Assembly: GCA_003599295.1 (NCBI GenBank)
Contig: QZJK01000018.1
Span: 1-43,596, forward strand
From: Candidatus Parcubacteria bacterium
Lineage (GTDB): Bacteria > Patescibacteriota > Minisyncoccia > Phycocordibacterales > UBA2100
DNA length: 43,596 bases
Reading direction: 5' to 3'
The notes beneath the pieces were generated by a model, which worked only from the letters and a program-made list of their open reading frames with translations, made no database searches and was not told the origin of the DNA. Position 1 is the first letter of the stretch. Every line of letters starts with the position of its first letter. The position numbers and the translations under genes were made by a program. Below, in pieces: positions 1 through 8,527 of this stretch.

Positions 1-13
1 GTAGAATGCCCGG

Positions 14-1561
14 ATGTTGGCGGAGCCCATACGGGAACTCATCGGGAGGGTTGAAGCCGCGGAGGAAGAAAGCAGGAAATCGTCTTTTGGCGAGCAGATC
101 CTCGAGGTCAATAGGATAATCGCTAAAGCCGCCACCTTCTACGAGAAGGTGCGGTATTTAATTGATTACCGAGAAGAGCACACCATCCGCCGGAGCGCGA
201 TAGAGCGGATACTGAAGCGCCGGGTATTCATGGAACAGCAGACGCGGGTAGGAGCAACGCTTCTCCAGGAACTCGCCGACGGACAGTATTTGCAAAAAGA
301 AGAAGCGACCGAAGAACTTTCGAATGATATAGACAATATCGTCTGGAAATTCCTCGGGCTCATCGACGCGGTAAAAGTGAACGGCAATATCTCGCGCCGC
401 CTCATTAGTTTTGCCGCGACGGAAATAGACGCGCGCCTCTCTCCGCTTCAATGCACGGTGGATGAGAGCACCGCGGAGGCGTTCTACAAGACGATGAAAG
501 GCCACGTGTTCGTTTCCGGGGTCTCGGAAGAAGACGTCAACGTGCAGCTCTACTGCGCCGTATGGCGCTCGCTTCTTTCCGCGGACAACGAACGTCTGTC
601 GTACGCGCTCTGGCTCCTCTATGTTCCCGAATGGCGAAAGCCCGACCTCGATGTTGCGGGTATCGCGGCAAAACTCCAGAGCGTTATGGCACACATCCAA
701 TATGCCGTCGGAAACCAGCTTCAGTGGCAGCTTGCGCCGAAACTAAAGAATGAAAGCATTTACTTTCACATTATCCGCGATGTCATGCAGCAGCACGGCG
801 GCGGAGCGGAGCAGTTTTTGAATTCCTCTTCGGAGCTCGAACAGTACACAAGGGAATTCCTCGCGAAAAAATACGAGCGTGAGAACGAGCGCATCCGCTC
901 CAGCGGCATACGCGCGGTCATCTACCTCTTTTTGACGAAGATGGCCGTCGCCGTCGCCGTCGAAGTGCCGTATGAGTATTTTGTCCTCGGCCGGATACAC
1001 TACGTGCCGCTTTCAATAAACGTGCTTTTCCATCCGCTTCTCTTGTTCGCGTTCACCCGCAGAGTCGGTTCGCTCGATGAATCGAATACGGACGCCATCA
1101 TAAAAGGCGTGAATGCCATTCTCTACGAAGGGAAAGTGCGCACGATACGCGTACGGAATACGTATACCCGCCTTACGTTCGCATTCGGCGTCCTGTATTT
1201 GGCGCTTATCGTCTTCGTGTTCGGCGCACTCATCGGCATCCTCCAGCTTCTCAATTTCAACGCGGTCTCCATCATCCTGTTCCTGTTCTTCCTTGCGCTC
1301 GTATCGTACTTTGCGTTCCGCATCCGGCACCAAGCAAGGCGGTGGAAAGTCGTCGAGAACCGAGGTGCCTTGGCGCTCATCGCGAGCGTTTTGGCAATAC
1401 CCGTCGTGCGCGTCGGCCGCTGGCTCTCCCAAACCTTCTCTTCGATAAACGTATTCGTACTCATCATGGACTTCATCATCGAGACGCCGTTCAAGCGCCT
1501 TCTCAATTTCTCGAACCAATTTCTCGTTTATCTTCGCGAGAAGGCCGAAGAGATGCGATAA
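14..1561 (+). CDS. conserved hypothetical protein with C-terminal transmembrane segments
   Basis: 515-aa ORF; hydrophobic segments near the C-terminal third (LTFAFGVLYLALIVFVFGALIGIL, VSIILFLFFLALVSYFAF). Confidence 0.7.
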   Translation: MLAEPIRELIGRVEAAEEESRKSSFGEQILEVNRIIAKAATFYEKVRYLIDYREEHTIRRSAIERILKRRVFMEQQTRVGATLLQELADGQYLQKEEATEELSNDIDNIVWKFLGLIDAVKVNGNISRRLISFAATEIDARLSPLQCTVDESTAEAFYKTMKGHVFVSGVSEEDVNVQLYCAVWRSLLSADNERLSYALWLLYVPEWRKPDLDVAGIAAKLQSVMAHIQYAVGNQLQWQLAPKLKNESIYFHIIRDVMQQHGGGAEQFLNSSSELEQYTREFLAKKYERENERIRSSGIRAVIYLFLTKMAVAVAVEVPYEYFVLGRIHYVPLSINVLFHPLLLFAFTRRVGSLDESNTDAIIKGVNAILYEGKVRTIRVRNTYTRLTFAFGVLYLALIVFVFGALIGILQLLNFNAVSIILFLFFLALVSYFAFRIRHQARRWKVVENRGALALIASVLAIPVVRVGRWLSQTFSSINVFVLIMDFIIETPFKRLLNFSNQFLVYLREKAEEMR

Positions 1562-1596
1562 TCTTTCAATTCGCCGCAAATCGTGTAAGATGCGGC

Positions 1597-2376
1597 ATGC
1601 TTGCAGGAGCCGACTCCTTCATTAAAGAGATCACGCGAGAAGCCGGAGACGCAACGCTGAAACGGTTCGGAAAAGACGGAGTGCACTACACGAAGTCCGA
1701 ACGCATTTGGGACGTCGTCACCAAGGCAGACCTCCTATCGGAAAAAATCCTCGTCTCAAGGATAAAAAAACAGTATCCGCGCCACGGCATCATTTCCGAA
1801 GAAAGCGGTTCGCATAATCCGGGGGAAGAATACGTGTGGGTCATCGACCCCATCGACGGCACTTTGAATTTTGCTTCTGGCACGCCGCTCTATGGCGTGA
1901 TGGTGTGCCTTGTTCATGACAGCGAGGTCATGCTTTCTGCGATACACATTCCCGCGACCGGTGAATTCTTTTTCGCGAAAGCCGGGAAGGGTGCCTACTT
2001 GAACGGCAAGCGAATCTACTGTTCGTCCCGAAAAGATGTCGGGAAAACATTCGGTACGGGCTCGACAAGTTTCTCGCCGCGAAGCACCCACTTTTTCGGG
2101 AAACTTTTGAAGGCGGGAAAGGGGGATCAGATGATGTACGGCTCGTTCGGCTCGATGGCGAACAACGCGTGCTACACAGCCGCAGGCCGCAGAGACTGGA
2201 TGGTCGCTCTGAACGGCAGTATTTGGGATTTCGCACCCGTGTCGCTCATCCTGAAAGAGGCGGGTTGCAAGATAACGAACATGAAAGGAGAACCGTGGAA
2301 ATTCGGGATGCTCGAAATGGTCGCGGCGAACCCCGTTCTCCACCGGAAACTGCTCGTATTGACGAAGGATGTGTGA
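1597..2376 (+). CDS. inositol monophosphatase family protein
   Basis: Motifs VTKADLLSEK, EESG, WVIDPIDGTLNF and WDFAPVSLILKEAG typical of the IMPase/SuhB fold. Start placed at ATG 1597 inside the longer ORF, with a -10-like TAAGAT at 1586-1591. Confidence 0.85.
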   Translation: MLAGADSFIKEITREAGDATLKRFGKDGVHYTKSERIWDVVTKADLLSEKILVSRIKKQYPRHGIISEESGSHNPGEEYVWVIDPIDGTLNFASGTPLYGVMVCLVHDSEVMLSAIHIPATGEFFFAKAGKGAYLNGKRIYCSSRKDVGKTFGTGSTSFSPRSTHFFGKLLKAGKGDQMMYGSFGSMANNACYTAAGRRDWMVALNGSIWDFAPVSLILKEAGCKITNMKGEPWKFGMLEMVAANPVLHRKLLVLTKDV

Positions 2377-2393
2377 GGTGCTACTAAAGAGAT
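2359..2393 (+). promoter_or_regulatory. sigma70-like promoter for a leader micro-ORF
   Basis: TTGACG (2359-2364), 17-bp spacer, TACTAA (2382-2387), 6 nt before ATG 2394. Confidence 0.5.
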
Positions 2394-2447
2394 ATGAACG
2401 CAATGACACAGGTGCATCACGGCTCGATTCTCGCGCGAGGGGATTGA
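2394..2447 (+). CDS. putative leaderless leader peptide MNAMTQVHHGSILARGD
   Basis: 17-codon ORF with promoter ending 6 nt upstream; its 3' end (2430-2442) is complementary to the 5' half of the downstream terminator. Confidence 0.4.
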   Translation: MNAMTQVHHGSILARGD

Positions 2448-2472
2448 GTTGATTTCCATTTTCATCAAACCA

Positions 2473-2497
2473 GCCCCCTCTCGCGAGGGGGCTTTTC
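2473..2497 (+). terminator. Rho-independent terminator/attenuator
   Basis: Perfect 8-bp stem GCCCCCTC-TCGC-GAGGGGGC followed by TTTTCGTTT. Confidence 0.75.
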
Positions 2498-2547
2498 GTT
2501 TCTCGGCCCGTATATAGAGAAACTTGTTCTACAAGGAGGAAAAAAGA

Positions 2548-2772
2548 ATGTCAGATGGCGGCATCTTCACTGAACGTGTTGGAGGTGAACTCATTCGCTA
2601 CATGGGATCCGGGCTGGCGCACGACACCGGCCGCGAACCATCTCAAACAATCGGTTGGCGCGAGCGACCAGACGGAACGCGAGAAGAGGTCACGTTCTAC
2701 GACGGCTTCGGGTGGCTTTCGAAATCCGAACACTTCAAGCTTCTGCAAGAAGAACCGCGCTTAGCGCCGTAA
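2548..2772 (+). CDS. small SD-led protein with GWRERPDG motif, paralog of the next gene
   Basis: AAGGAGG SD at 2533-2539; protein MSDGGIFTERVGGEL...TIGWRERPDGTREEVTFYDGFGWLSK. Confidence 0.7.
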   Translation: MSDGGIFTERVGGELIRYMGSGLAHDTGREPSQTIGWRERPDGTREEVTFYDGFGWLSKSEHFKLLQEEPRLAP

Positions 2773-2803
2773 CGGTGCCGACGCGTGAGTTTAAGGAGCG
2801 GTC

Positions 2804-2998
2804 ATGGCTGCAGGAGAGGTGTTCACGACCCGCGAGGGCACAATGAAAGTCCCGTTCAGATGGAATGATGGACTTCATCGAGCCTTGGCGTATGAGCCTC
2901 TGCAGAACTACGGCTGGCGTGAGCGTCCCGATGGTTCTCGTGAGCCGGTCTCTTGGGAAGGTCACCAGTGGGAGTTCACGTGGCGACTGGATCTTTAA
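2804..2998 (+). CDS. small SD-led protein with GWRERPDG motif, paralog of the previous gene
   Basis: AAGGAG upstream of ATG; ...NYGWRERPDGSREPVSWEGHQWEFTWRLDL aligns with the neighbouring ORF. Confidence 0.7.
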   Translation: MAAGEVFTTREGTMKVPFRWNDGLHRALAYEPLQNYGWRERPDGSREPVSWEGHQWEFTWRLDL

Positions 2999-3003
2999 CA
3001 ATC

Positions 3004-3037
3004 GCGGGCGCGCCCATGGCGCGCCCGCAGTGTTTTT
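3004..3037 (+). terminator. Rho-independent terminator
   Basis: 11-bp perfect stem GCGGGCGCGCC-CAT-GGCGCGCCCGC followed by AGTGTTTTTG. Confidence 0.8.
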
Positions 3038-3075
3038 GCTTGCGCGATAAAACAGGGGATGTTATAAAAGCGGTG

Positions 3076-3135
3076 ATGCAACACGTATTGACAATCAAGC
3101 CTCGACGAGAAGCTTCATACTTTGAGGCCGTTTAG
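3076..3135 (+). CDS. putative leaderless leader peptide MQHVLTIKPRREASYFEAV
   Basis: TATAAA (3063-3068) 7 nt before ATG 3076; 19 codons plus TAG ending in the 5' arm of an alternative hairpin. Confidence 0.4.
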   Translation: MQHVLTIKPRREASYFEAV

Positions 3136-3214
3136 AGCGTTTCCCCAAAAACATTCCAAAGCGGCCTCAAGGGGCCGCTTTCGTCACATGCAAGAGCATG
3201 CGGCGCATGCTCTT
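3120..3214 (+). promoter_or_regulatory. candidate attenuator with mutually exclusive hairpins
   Basis: 3120-3133 pairs with 3159-3172 (14 bp, two G-U), competing with hairpin AAAGCGGCC (3158-3166)/GGCCGCTTT (3173-3181). A further perfect hairpin AAGAGCATGC-GGC-GCATGCTCTT lies at 3192-3214, before the SD. Confidence 0.5.
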
Positions 3215-3233
3215 TCACAGAGGAGGTAAGAAC

Positions 3234-3743
3234 GTGAATCCATGCTGGACTCGACTGGCCAATGAAATGGGGGCGACTGGGAGGTTCGACATGGAACGAC
3301 TCACGCCCAGATTTTTGGCCAAGACCTACCACGAGGGCGATGCCCTCGTACGCGGCGAAAATATGAACCGTCATGGCGTTCCTGCGGACCCCTACGCATA
3401 TCTTGCGTGCCTAAAGAGCAGGGACGCAGGCTGGTGCGAGATCGCCCTTGCATACGTCCGTGAGCAACGCCAGGGCAACGGTGTCGGCCGTCTTCTCATG
3501 GCCGAGCTACTCTCCCGGAAATCTGGAGTGCGGTACTTCACGATTTCTCAGGATCCGGCGTACCAGGAAATCGCGAGAAGGCACGGCTTTTGTCCGGTGA
3601 CCAGACTCGTGATGTCTAACGTTGAGGATTGGGCCGAGAGGGTCGGCCTGAATATCCCCAACGGTCGACAGCGTCTTCCTGAAACTGCTCTAAGGGACGG
3701 CTTGCCGCGTCTGAATGGCGGGCGATGGCTGTTCATTCGCTGA
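3234..3743 (+). CDS. GNAT family N-acetyltransferase
   Basis: AGGAGG SD at 3221-3226, GTG start; CEIALAYVREQRQGNGVGRLLMAELL and YQEIARRHGF match the GNAT acetyl-CoA binding region. Confidence 0.75.
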   Translation: MNPCWTRLANEMGATGRFDMERLTPRFLAKTYHEGDALVRGENMNRHGVPADPYAYLACLKSRDAGWCEIALAYVREQRQGNGVGRLLMAELLSRKSGVRYFTISQDPAYQEIARRHGFCPVTRLVMSNVEDWAERVGLNIPNGRQRLPETALRDGLPRLNGGRWLFIR

Positions 3744-3747
3744 ACAA

Positions 3748-3779
3748 AGGCGCACGCAGATATTATTCTGCGTGCGCCT
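3748..3779. terminator. bidirectional-type hairpin terminator
   Basis: 13-bp perfect stem AGGCGCACGCAGA-TATTAT-TCTGCGTGCGCCT after the GNAT gene. Confidence 0.65.
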
Positions 3780-3801
3780 AAAACCTTTATATACTGATGA
3801 C

Positions 3802-4116
3802 ATGTACAAAGTAGTCGTCTTCGTTCCGGTAGCGAACGCAGAATCTCTGCGACAGGCGATAGGAGATGCGGGTGGCGGAAAAATCGGGAACTACTCGCAC
3901 TGCAGTTTTTCATCGCACGGTACCGGACGATTCAAGCCGCTCGAAGGCGCACATCCGGCGATAGGGGAAATCGGCAAACTCGAAGAGGTGGAAGAAGAAC
4001 GCATTGAGTTTGTCTGCACAGAAAAGAAACTGCAGACGGTTCTCGCGGCTATCCGGAAGGCGCACCCGTACGAAGAACCCGCGATAGACGTCTGGAAATT
4101 GGTGGATAAGACTTAG
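3802..4116 (+). CDS. stand-alone NIF3/YqfO insert-domain-like (PII/CutA-like) protein
   Basis: MYKVVVFVPVANAESLRQAIGDAGGGKIGNYSHCSF...GRFKPLEGAHPAIGEIG...AIRKAHPYEEPAIDVWKL is the signature of this domain; TATACT 6 nt before ATG 3802. Confidence 0.75.
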   Translation: MYKVVVFVPVANAESLRQAIGDAGGGKIGNYSHCSFSSHGTGRFKPLEGAHPAIGEIGKLEEVEEERIEFVCTEKKLQTVLAAIRKAHPYEEPAIDVWKLVDKT

Positions 4117-4279
4117 AGCATGTTTGAAAACCTCTCCCTGTCTGCGATGCGTGTTTTTGGGCTTCGACGCGTCGTCTCGTCCTCAATGTATCTACGGATA
4201 CACCTCGGCCTCCGACTTGCGTCTCGCCTTCAAAAACGCGCATCTCGACTCGGGAACCCGGGTTTTCAAACATGCTCTA
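4114..4279. repeat. 166-bp long inverted-repeat element (MITE-like or structured RNA)
   Basis: Terminal arms TAGAGCATGTTTGAAAACC (4114-4132) and GGTTTTCAAACATGCTCTA (4261-4279) are perfectly complementary; interior arms partly complementary (GATGCGTGTTTTTG / CAAAAACGCGCATC); centre GTATC-TACG-GATAC at 4188-4201. Confidence 0.8.
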
Positions 4280-4316
4280 GCTATTTCGATTTTTCCTGCT
4301 AGAATGCGCTTTTCCC

Positions 4317-5783
4317 ATGCGCACCATCGGAGAAAAATGCGCAGTCTTTGGGGTCTACGGCAAAGGCCTCGATGTCGCCCGCATAACCTTCTTCGGGCTC
4401 TTCGCACTCCAGCACCGCGGCCAGGAAAGTTCCGGCATCGCAACAGCCGACGGCAAAACGATAACGCTCCACAAGGGAATGGGATTAGTCTCCCAAGTCT
4501 TCAACGACGAGCTCATAGGCGGTCTTAAGGGCCACATCGCCATCGGGCATAACCGCTACTCGACGACAGGCGGCTCAAAACTGAAACACTCTCAGCCGAT
4601 GCTGGGCGCTACCTTGGTGCACAAAGTCTCGTATGATGACCCGCGCCCAAGCCTCAACGATTCGGTCTCGCTCTCATCCGGACCAGACGACGGCGCGATT
4701 GCTCTCGCGCACAACGGGAACCTGCCGACAACACATGAGCTAGCGCAATTTTTGCGCTCTAAAGATATCGAACCGACGGAGTTCTCGGATTCTCGGATGA
4801 TGGTCGAGGCGATAGCCGCGCGCATGCGCGAGGGTATCGATCTCGCAGGAGCGATAAAAGATATGTACCCGCTTTTCACGGGCGCATTCTCGCTCGTCAT
4901 CATGTCGCAAGACAAGCTCATCGCCGTGCGCGACCACTGCGGCATTCGCCCCTTGGCGCTCGCGCGGCTGAACGGGGGATACGTCGTCGCATCGGAAACG
5001 TGCGCCTTCGCCCCCATTGGGGCGGAATTCGAGCGTGAGATACAGCCCGGCGAGTTAATAGTTATCGATGAGCAAGGCATAAGAAGCGAACAGATAGTAA
5101 AACCAGACCCGAAACTCGACATCTTCGAATTCGTGTACTTTGCGCGCCCCGATAGTGAGCTTCTTGGAAAATCGGTATATGAGGTGCGCCGCAATTTCGG
5201 CGTGGAACTCGCGAAAGAATATCCTCTCAAGGCCGATGTCGTCATTCCTGTGCCGGAGACGGCAGTCGCTTCGGCGATAGGGTATGCGCAGGCTTTAGGA
5301 ATCCCGTTCGAAATGGGACTCACGAAGAATCGCTACATCCACCGCACGTTCATTACACCGGAACAGCATGTGCGCGAGCAGGGAGTGCGCGCGAAATTAA
5401 GCGTTCTCCCGAGCGCCGTTCGCGGGAAGCGCGTCGTCGTTTTCGACGACTCCATCGTGCGCGGGACGACCTCGCGGCAGATAGTAAAAATGCTTTTCGA
5501 AGCAGGTGCCAAAGAAGTCCACTTTCTTGTCGCCTCGCCGCCGGTTAAATATCCGGATTTTTATGGCATCGATACGCCGAAACAAGAATCTCTTATCGGA
5601 GCGATGAAATCTGTCGAGGAAACACAGAAATATCTTGGCGCGACGTCGCTCCACTACCTTTCATACGAAGGCATGATACGCGCGACGGGCATTCCGGAAG
5701 ACCAATTCTGCACGTCGTGTTTTACCGGAATGTATCCGATAGACATCAAAGAACGCGCAAAAGAGATACAAATGGACGTGTAA
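4317..5783 (+). CDS. purF: amidophosphoribosyltransferase
   Basis: Class II Gln-amidotransferase start (MRTIGEKCAVFGVYG), ALQHRGQESSGIA, PRPP motif VVVFDDSIVRGTTS. Confidence 0.95.
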   Translation: MRTIGEKCAVFGVYGKGLDVARITFFGLFALQHRGQESSGIATADGKTITLHKGMGLVSQVFNDELIGGLKGHIAIGHNRYSTTGGSKLKHSQPMLGATLVHKVSYDDPRPSLNDSVSLSSGPDDGAIALAHNGNLPTTHELAQFLRSKDIEPTEFSDSRMMVEAIAARMREGIDLAGAIKDMYPLFTGAFSLVIMSQDKLIAVRDHCGIRPLALARLNGGYVVASETCAFAPIGAEFEREIQPGELIVIDEQGIRSEQIVKPDPKLDIFEFVYFARPDSELLGKSVYEVRRNFGVELAKEYPLKADVVIPVPETAVASAIGYAQALGIPFEMGLTKNRYIHRTFITPEQHVREQGVRAKLSVLPSAVRGKRVVVFDDSIVRGTTSRQIVKMLFEAGAKEVHFLVASPPVKYPDFYGIDTPKQESLIGAMKSVEETQKYLGATSLHYLSYEGMIRATGIPEDQFCTSCFTGMYPIDIKERAKEIQMDV

Positions 5784-5833
5784 AAAAGAGCGTCGGATTT
5801 TGCTAATGACGTCGAATGTTGTAGTGTAGCGAA

Positions 5834-7072
5834 ATGGCATACACACCGAGCGACACAGTACTCAAGAAGTACGCGGACGTTCTCGTGAATTTCGCTCTCG
5901 GGAGCGGGAAAGGCATCAAAAAAGGCGAAGTCGTGCGGGTTTCCGGAAGCGAGTCGGCAAAGCCGCTTTTCATCGCGGTCTGCAACGCGATAGTTGAAGC
6001 TGGCGGCCATGTGCTCTCGCACTACGGCCCCGATGATGAGCACGGCGATAAGCGCCGGAACATCAGCGTCTCGCGGTATTTTTATGAGCACGCACAGCCG
6101 CACCAAATAAAATTCTTTCCGGCGAAATACCTGAAAGGAGTCGTCGAGCAGATGGACCACTCCATCTTCCTTCTCGCAGAGAAAGACCCGCATGCCCTAA
6201 AAGGAATAGACCCGAAAAAAATCATGGCGCGCGGGCTTGCACTCAAGCCCTTCATGGATTGGAGGCACGAGAAAGAGTGGAAGAATAAATTCACCTGGAC
6301 CATCGGACTCTACGGGACGCCGGCGATGGCGCGCGAAGCAGGGCTTTCCGAAAAAGAGTATTGGAACCAAATAATAAAGGCATGCTTTTTGGACCAGAAA
6401 AACCCTATCGCGAAATGGCAGCAGGTTTACAGAGACATTGAAAAGTATCGGAGCCGCCTCAACAAACTCTCGCCGAAGATAGACCGCCTTCACGCGAAGG
6501 GTTCTGACATGGACCTTTGGATAAAACTCGGCGACAAGCGTTCGTGGCATGCGGGGCGCGGCAGGAATATCCCAAGCTTTGAGATTTTCACGAGCCCCGA
6601 CTGGCGCGGCACGAACGGTTGGATTCGGTTCAACCAGCCGCTCTACCGCTACTCAAACAAGATCACCGGTATTGAATTGTGGTTCAAGAACGGACGCGTC
6701 ATAAAATCGAAAGCGAAGACGAACGAAAAGCTGCTAAAAGAAATGATAGCGACGAAGAATGCCGACAAGATAGGGGAGTATTCGCTGACAGACCGCCGCC
6801 ACTCGCGCATCACGAAATTCATGGCAGAGACGCTTTTCGACGAGAATATGGGAGGCCCTTATGGCAATACGCATCTGGCGCTCGGCATGAGCTATCGCGA
6901 CACGTATGCGGGCGATGTTTCCAAATTGACCACAAAGCAGGCAGAAAAGCTCGGTTTCAATGATTCATCGGTGCACACCGACATCATCTCGACGACGCGC
7001 CGCACCGTGACCGCGCACTTGAAGGATGGAACGACGAAGGTCATTTATAAGGACGGACAGTTCGTACTGTGA
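5834..7072 (+). CDS. M29-family (thermophilic) aminopeptidase
   Basis: GSDMDLWIKLGDKRSWHAGRGRNIPSFEIFTSPDWRGTNGWIRF and NTHLALGMSYRDTY match peptidase family M29. Confidence 0.85.
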   Translation: MAYTPSDTVLKKYADVLVNFALGSGKGIKKGEVVRVSGSESAKPLFIAVCNAIVEAGGHVLSHYGPDDEHGDKRRNISVSRYFYEHAQPHQIKFFPAKYLKGVVEQMDHSIFLLAEKDPHALKGIDPKKIMARGLALKPFMDWRHEKEWKNKFTWTIGLYGTPAMAREAGLSEKEYWNQIIKACFLDQKNPIAKWQQVYRDIEKYRSRLNKLSPKIDRLHAKGSDMDLWIKLGDKRSWHAGRGRNIPSFEIFTSPDWRGTNGWIRFNQPLYRYSNKITGIELWFKNGRVIKSKAKTNEKLLKEMIATKNADKIGEYSLTDRRHSRITKFMAETLFDENMGGPYGNTHLALGMSYRDTYAGDVSKLTTKQAEKLGFNDSSVHTDIISTTRRTVTAHLKDGTTKVIYKDGQFVL

Positions 7073-7731
7073 AAACGGTCTATTTCGTACGACACGGCGA
7101 AAGCATAGCTAACGTCGGACATCCGACATTTCTTAGCGAAGAGGATGTTGTCCTGACCGACAAAGGGCGAGAACAGGCGCGCCACATCGCGGAACGTTGC
7201 AGAAAACTGTCTGTCGAGGCATTAATCGCAAGTACAGCGACTCGCGCTAAACAGACCGCCGAGTACATCAGCGAGGCGACAGGTTTACATATGGAAGTGA
7301 ACAGTCTCTTTACCGAGCGCATACCCCCCAAGGAACTATTTGGGAAGTCTCGACAAGACGCAGAAGCAAGGGAGATGGAGGATGAATGGATGCTAACTTT
7401 CTTCAAGGAAGGTGCACGTGTCGGGTCGGGTGAGAACTTTGCGGATTTGAAAGCGCGCGTGGTACGAGCGCTCGAGCACCTTTACACGCGCCCTGAAGAG
7501 CACATCCTCGTCGCAACCCACGGCTTCTTTTTGCACATGATGGTGGCGCTGGTAACTCTCGGCAACACACTGACGGTCGCAGAGTTTAAAAGAATCGCGC
7601 CTGCGGTCTGGATGGATAATACTGGCATTACACGTATCGAATACCACGATCGAATTCTCACTCGTATTGATAAGAAGCGTCATAGCGGATGGATCTTGAG
7701 GGTCTGGAACGACCATGCGCACCTCGGATAG
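7069..7731 (+). CDS. histidine phosphatase (phosphoglycerate mutase-like)
   Basis: YFVRHGESIANVGHPTFLSEEDVVLTDKGREQA...ILVATHGFF. Confidence 0.9.
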   Translation: MKTVYFVRHGESIANVGHPTFLSEEDVVLTDKGREQARHIAERCRKLSVEALIASTATRAKQTAEYISEATGLHMEVNSLFTERIPPKELFGKSRQDAEAREMEDEWMLTFFKEGARVGSGENFADLKARVVRALEHLYTRPEEHILVATHGFFLHMMVALVTLGNTLTVAEFKRIAPAVWMDNTGITRIEYHDRILTRIDKKRHSGWILRVWNDHAHLG

Positions 7732-7825
7732 TTTCTCCGCGCCACTCCTGCATTCAATGTAGTTCACCATCGCTTCACGTCCGTCAGTGTCAACTGTGTA
7801 AGGAGCGCTTCATTAAGGGCGTCTC

Positions 7826-8425
7826 ATGTATGAGCGTTTTCGAACTGTCATGAACATTTCTTCACGCACACATAAAATACGGTCCGCATGGCACACTGCC
7901 GGGCTTTCTGAACGTGTGCAAGCAATAGGAGGAGTGAAATCTCGTTTCGAGACTCATGCAGTAGCGTGGAAGACAGGCCTTACGATACTGATCTTTGCAG
8001 TGCTTGCAGTATGGGCAATCGGAGGTTTTTTGTCAGAACGGTTCGCTGCACGGGCAGTCGTCGCAGGGTCGGAGGAGCTAGCCTTAGTGCAAGATGCACC
8101 GCTTTTAGAGCTTCACATCGCCAATAACGGATTAGTATATATGCAAGGCGCTCGAATTGTGTCAATTTCGCAGACAGGAATGACAGTCTCATCAAAATGG
8201 GAGGCGGCCACATTCCGTTGGATGATCGAAATAGACGATAAGACTAGGTTCGTGCAACCGGATGGGGAAACCGGAATGTTTTCCGATATACGTCTTGGAG
8301 ACTTCGTGAACATTACCGGTTACCTCATCAACAACTCTTCCCTGCCGTCTATTAGGGCGGAGGCGGTGCGTCGTGTTCTCTCTCCTACAGGCGATACGGT
8401 GGTGCGTTTGGAAAATCTGCCATAA
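7826..8425 (+). CDS. membrane-anchored hypothetical protein, single TM plus beta-rich C-terminal domain (DUF5666-like)
   Basis: TM TGLTILIFAVLAVWAIGGFL; VSISQTGMTVSSKWEAATFRWMIEIDDKT...LGDFVNITGYL. Confidence 0.5.
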   Translation: MYERFRTVMNISSRTHKIRSAWHTAGLSERVQAIGGVKSRFETHAVAWKTGLTILIFAVLAVWAIGGFLSERFAARAVVAGSEELALVQDAPLLELHIANNGLVYMQGARIVSISQTGMTVSSKWEAATFRWMIEIDDKTRFVQPDGETGMFSDIRLGDFVNITGYLINNSSLPSIRAEAVRRVLSPTGDTVVRLENLP

Positions 8426-8527
8426 ACTGATTCGGCGGAGTAGTGCGCTACTACCCGTGATATACGCTATTTCGATTGCTTGAGAAATCTTGCTGCTCCT
8501 TTATCTCACGAGGTATACTTGGGTGCC

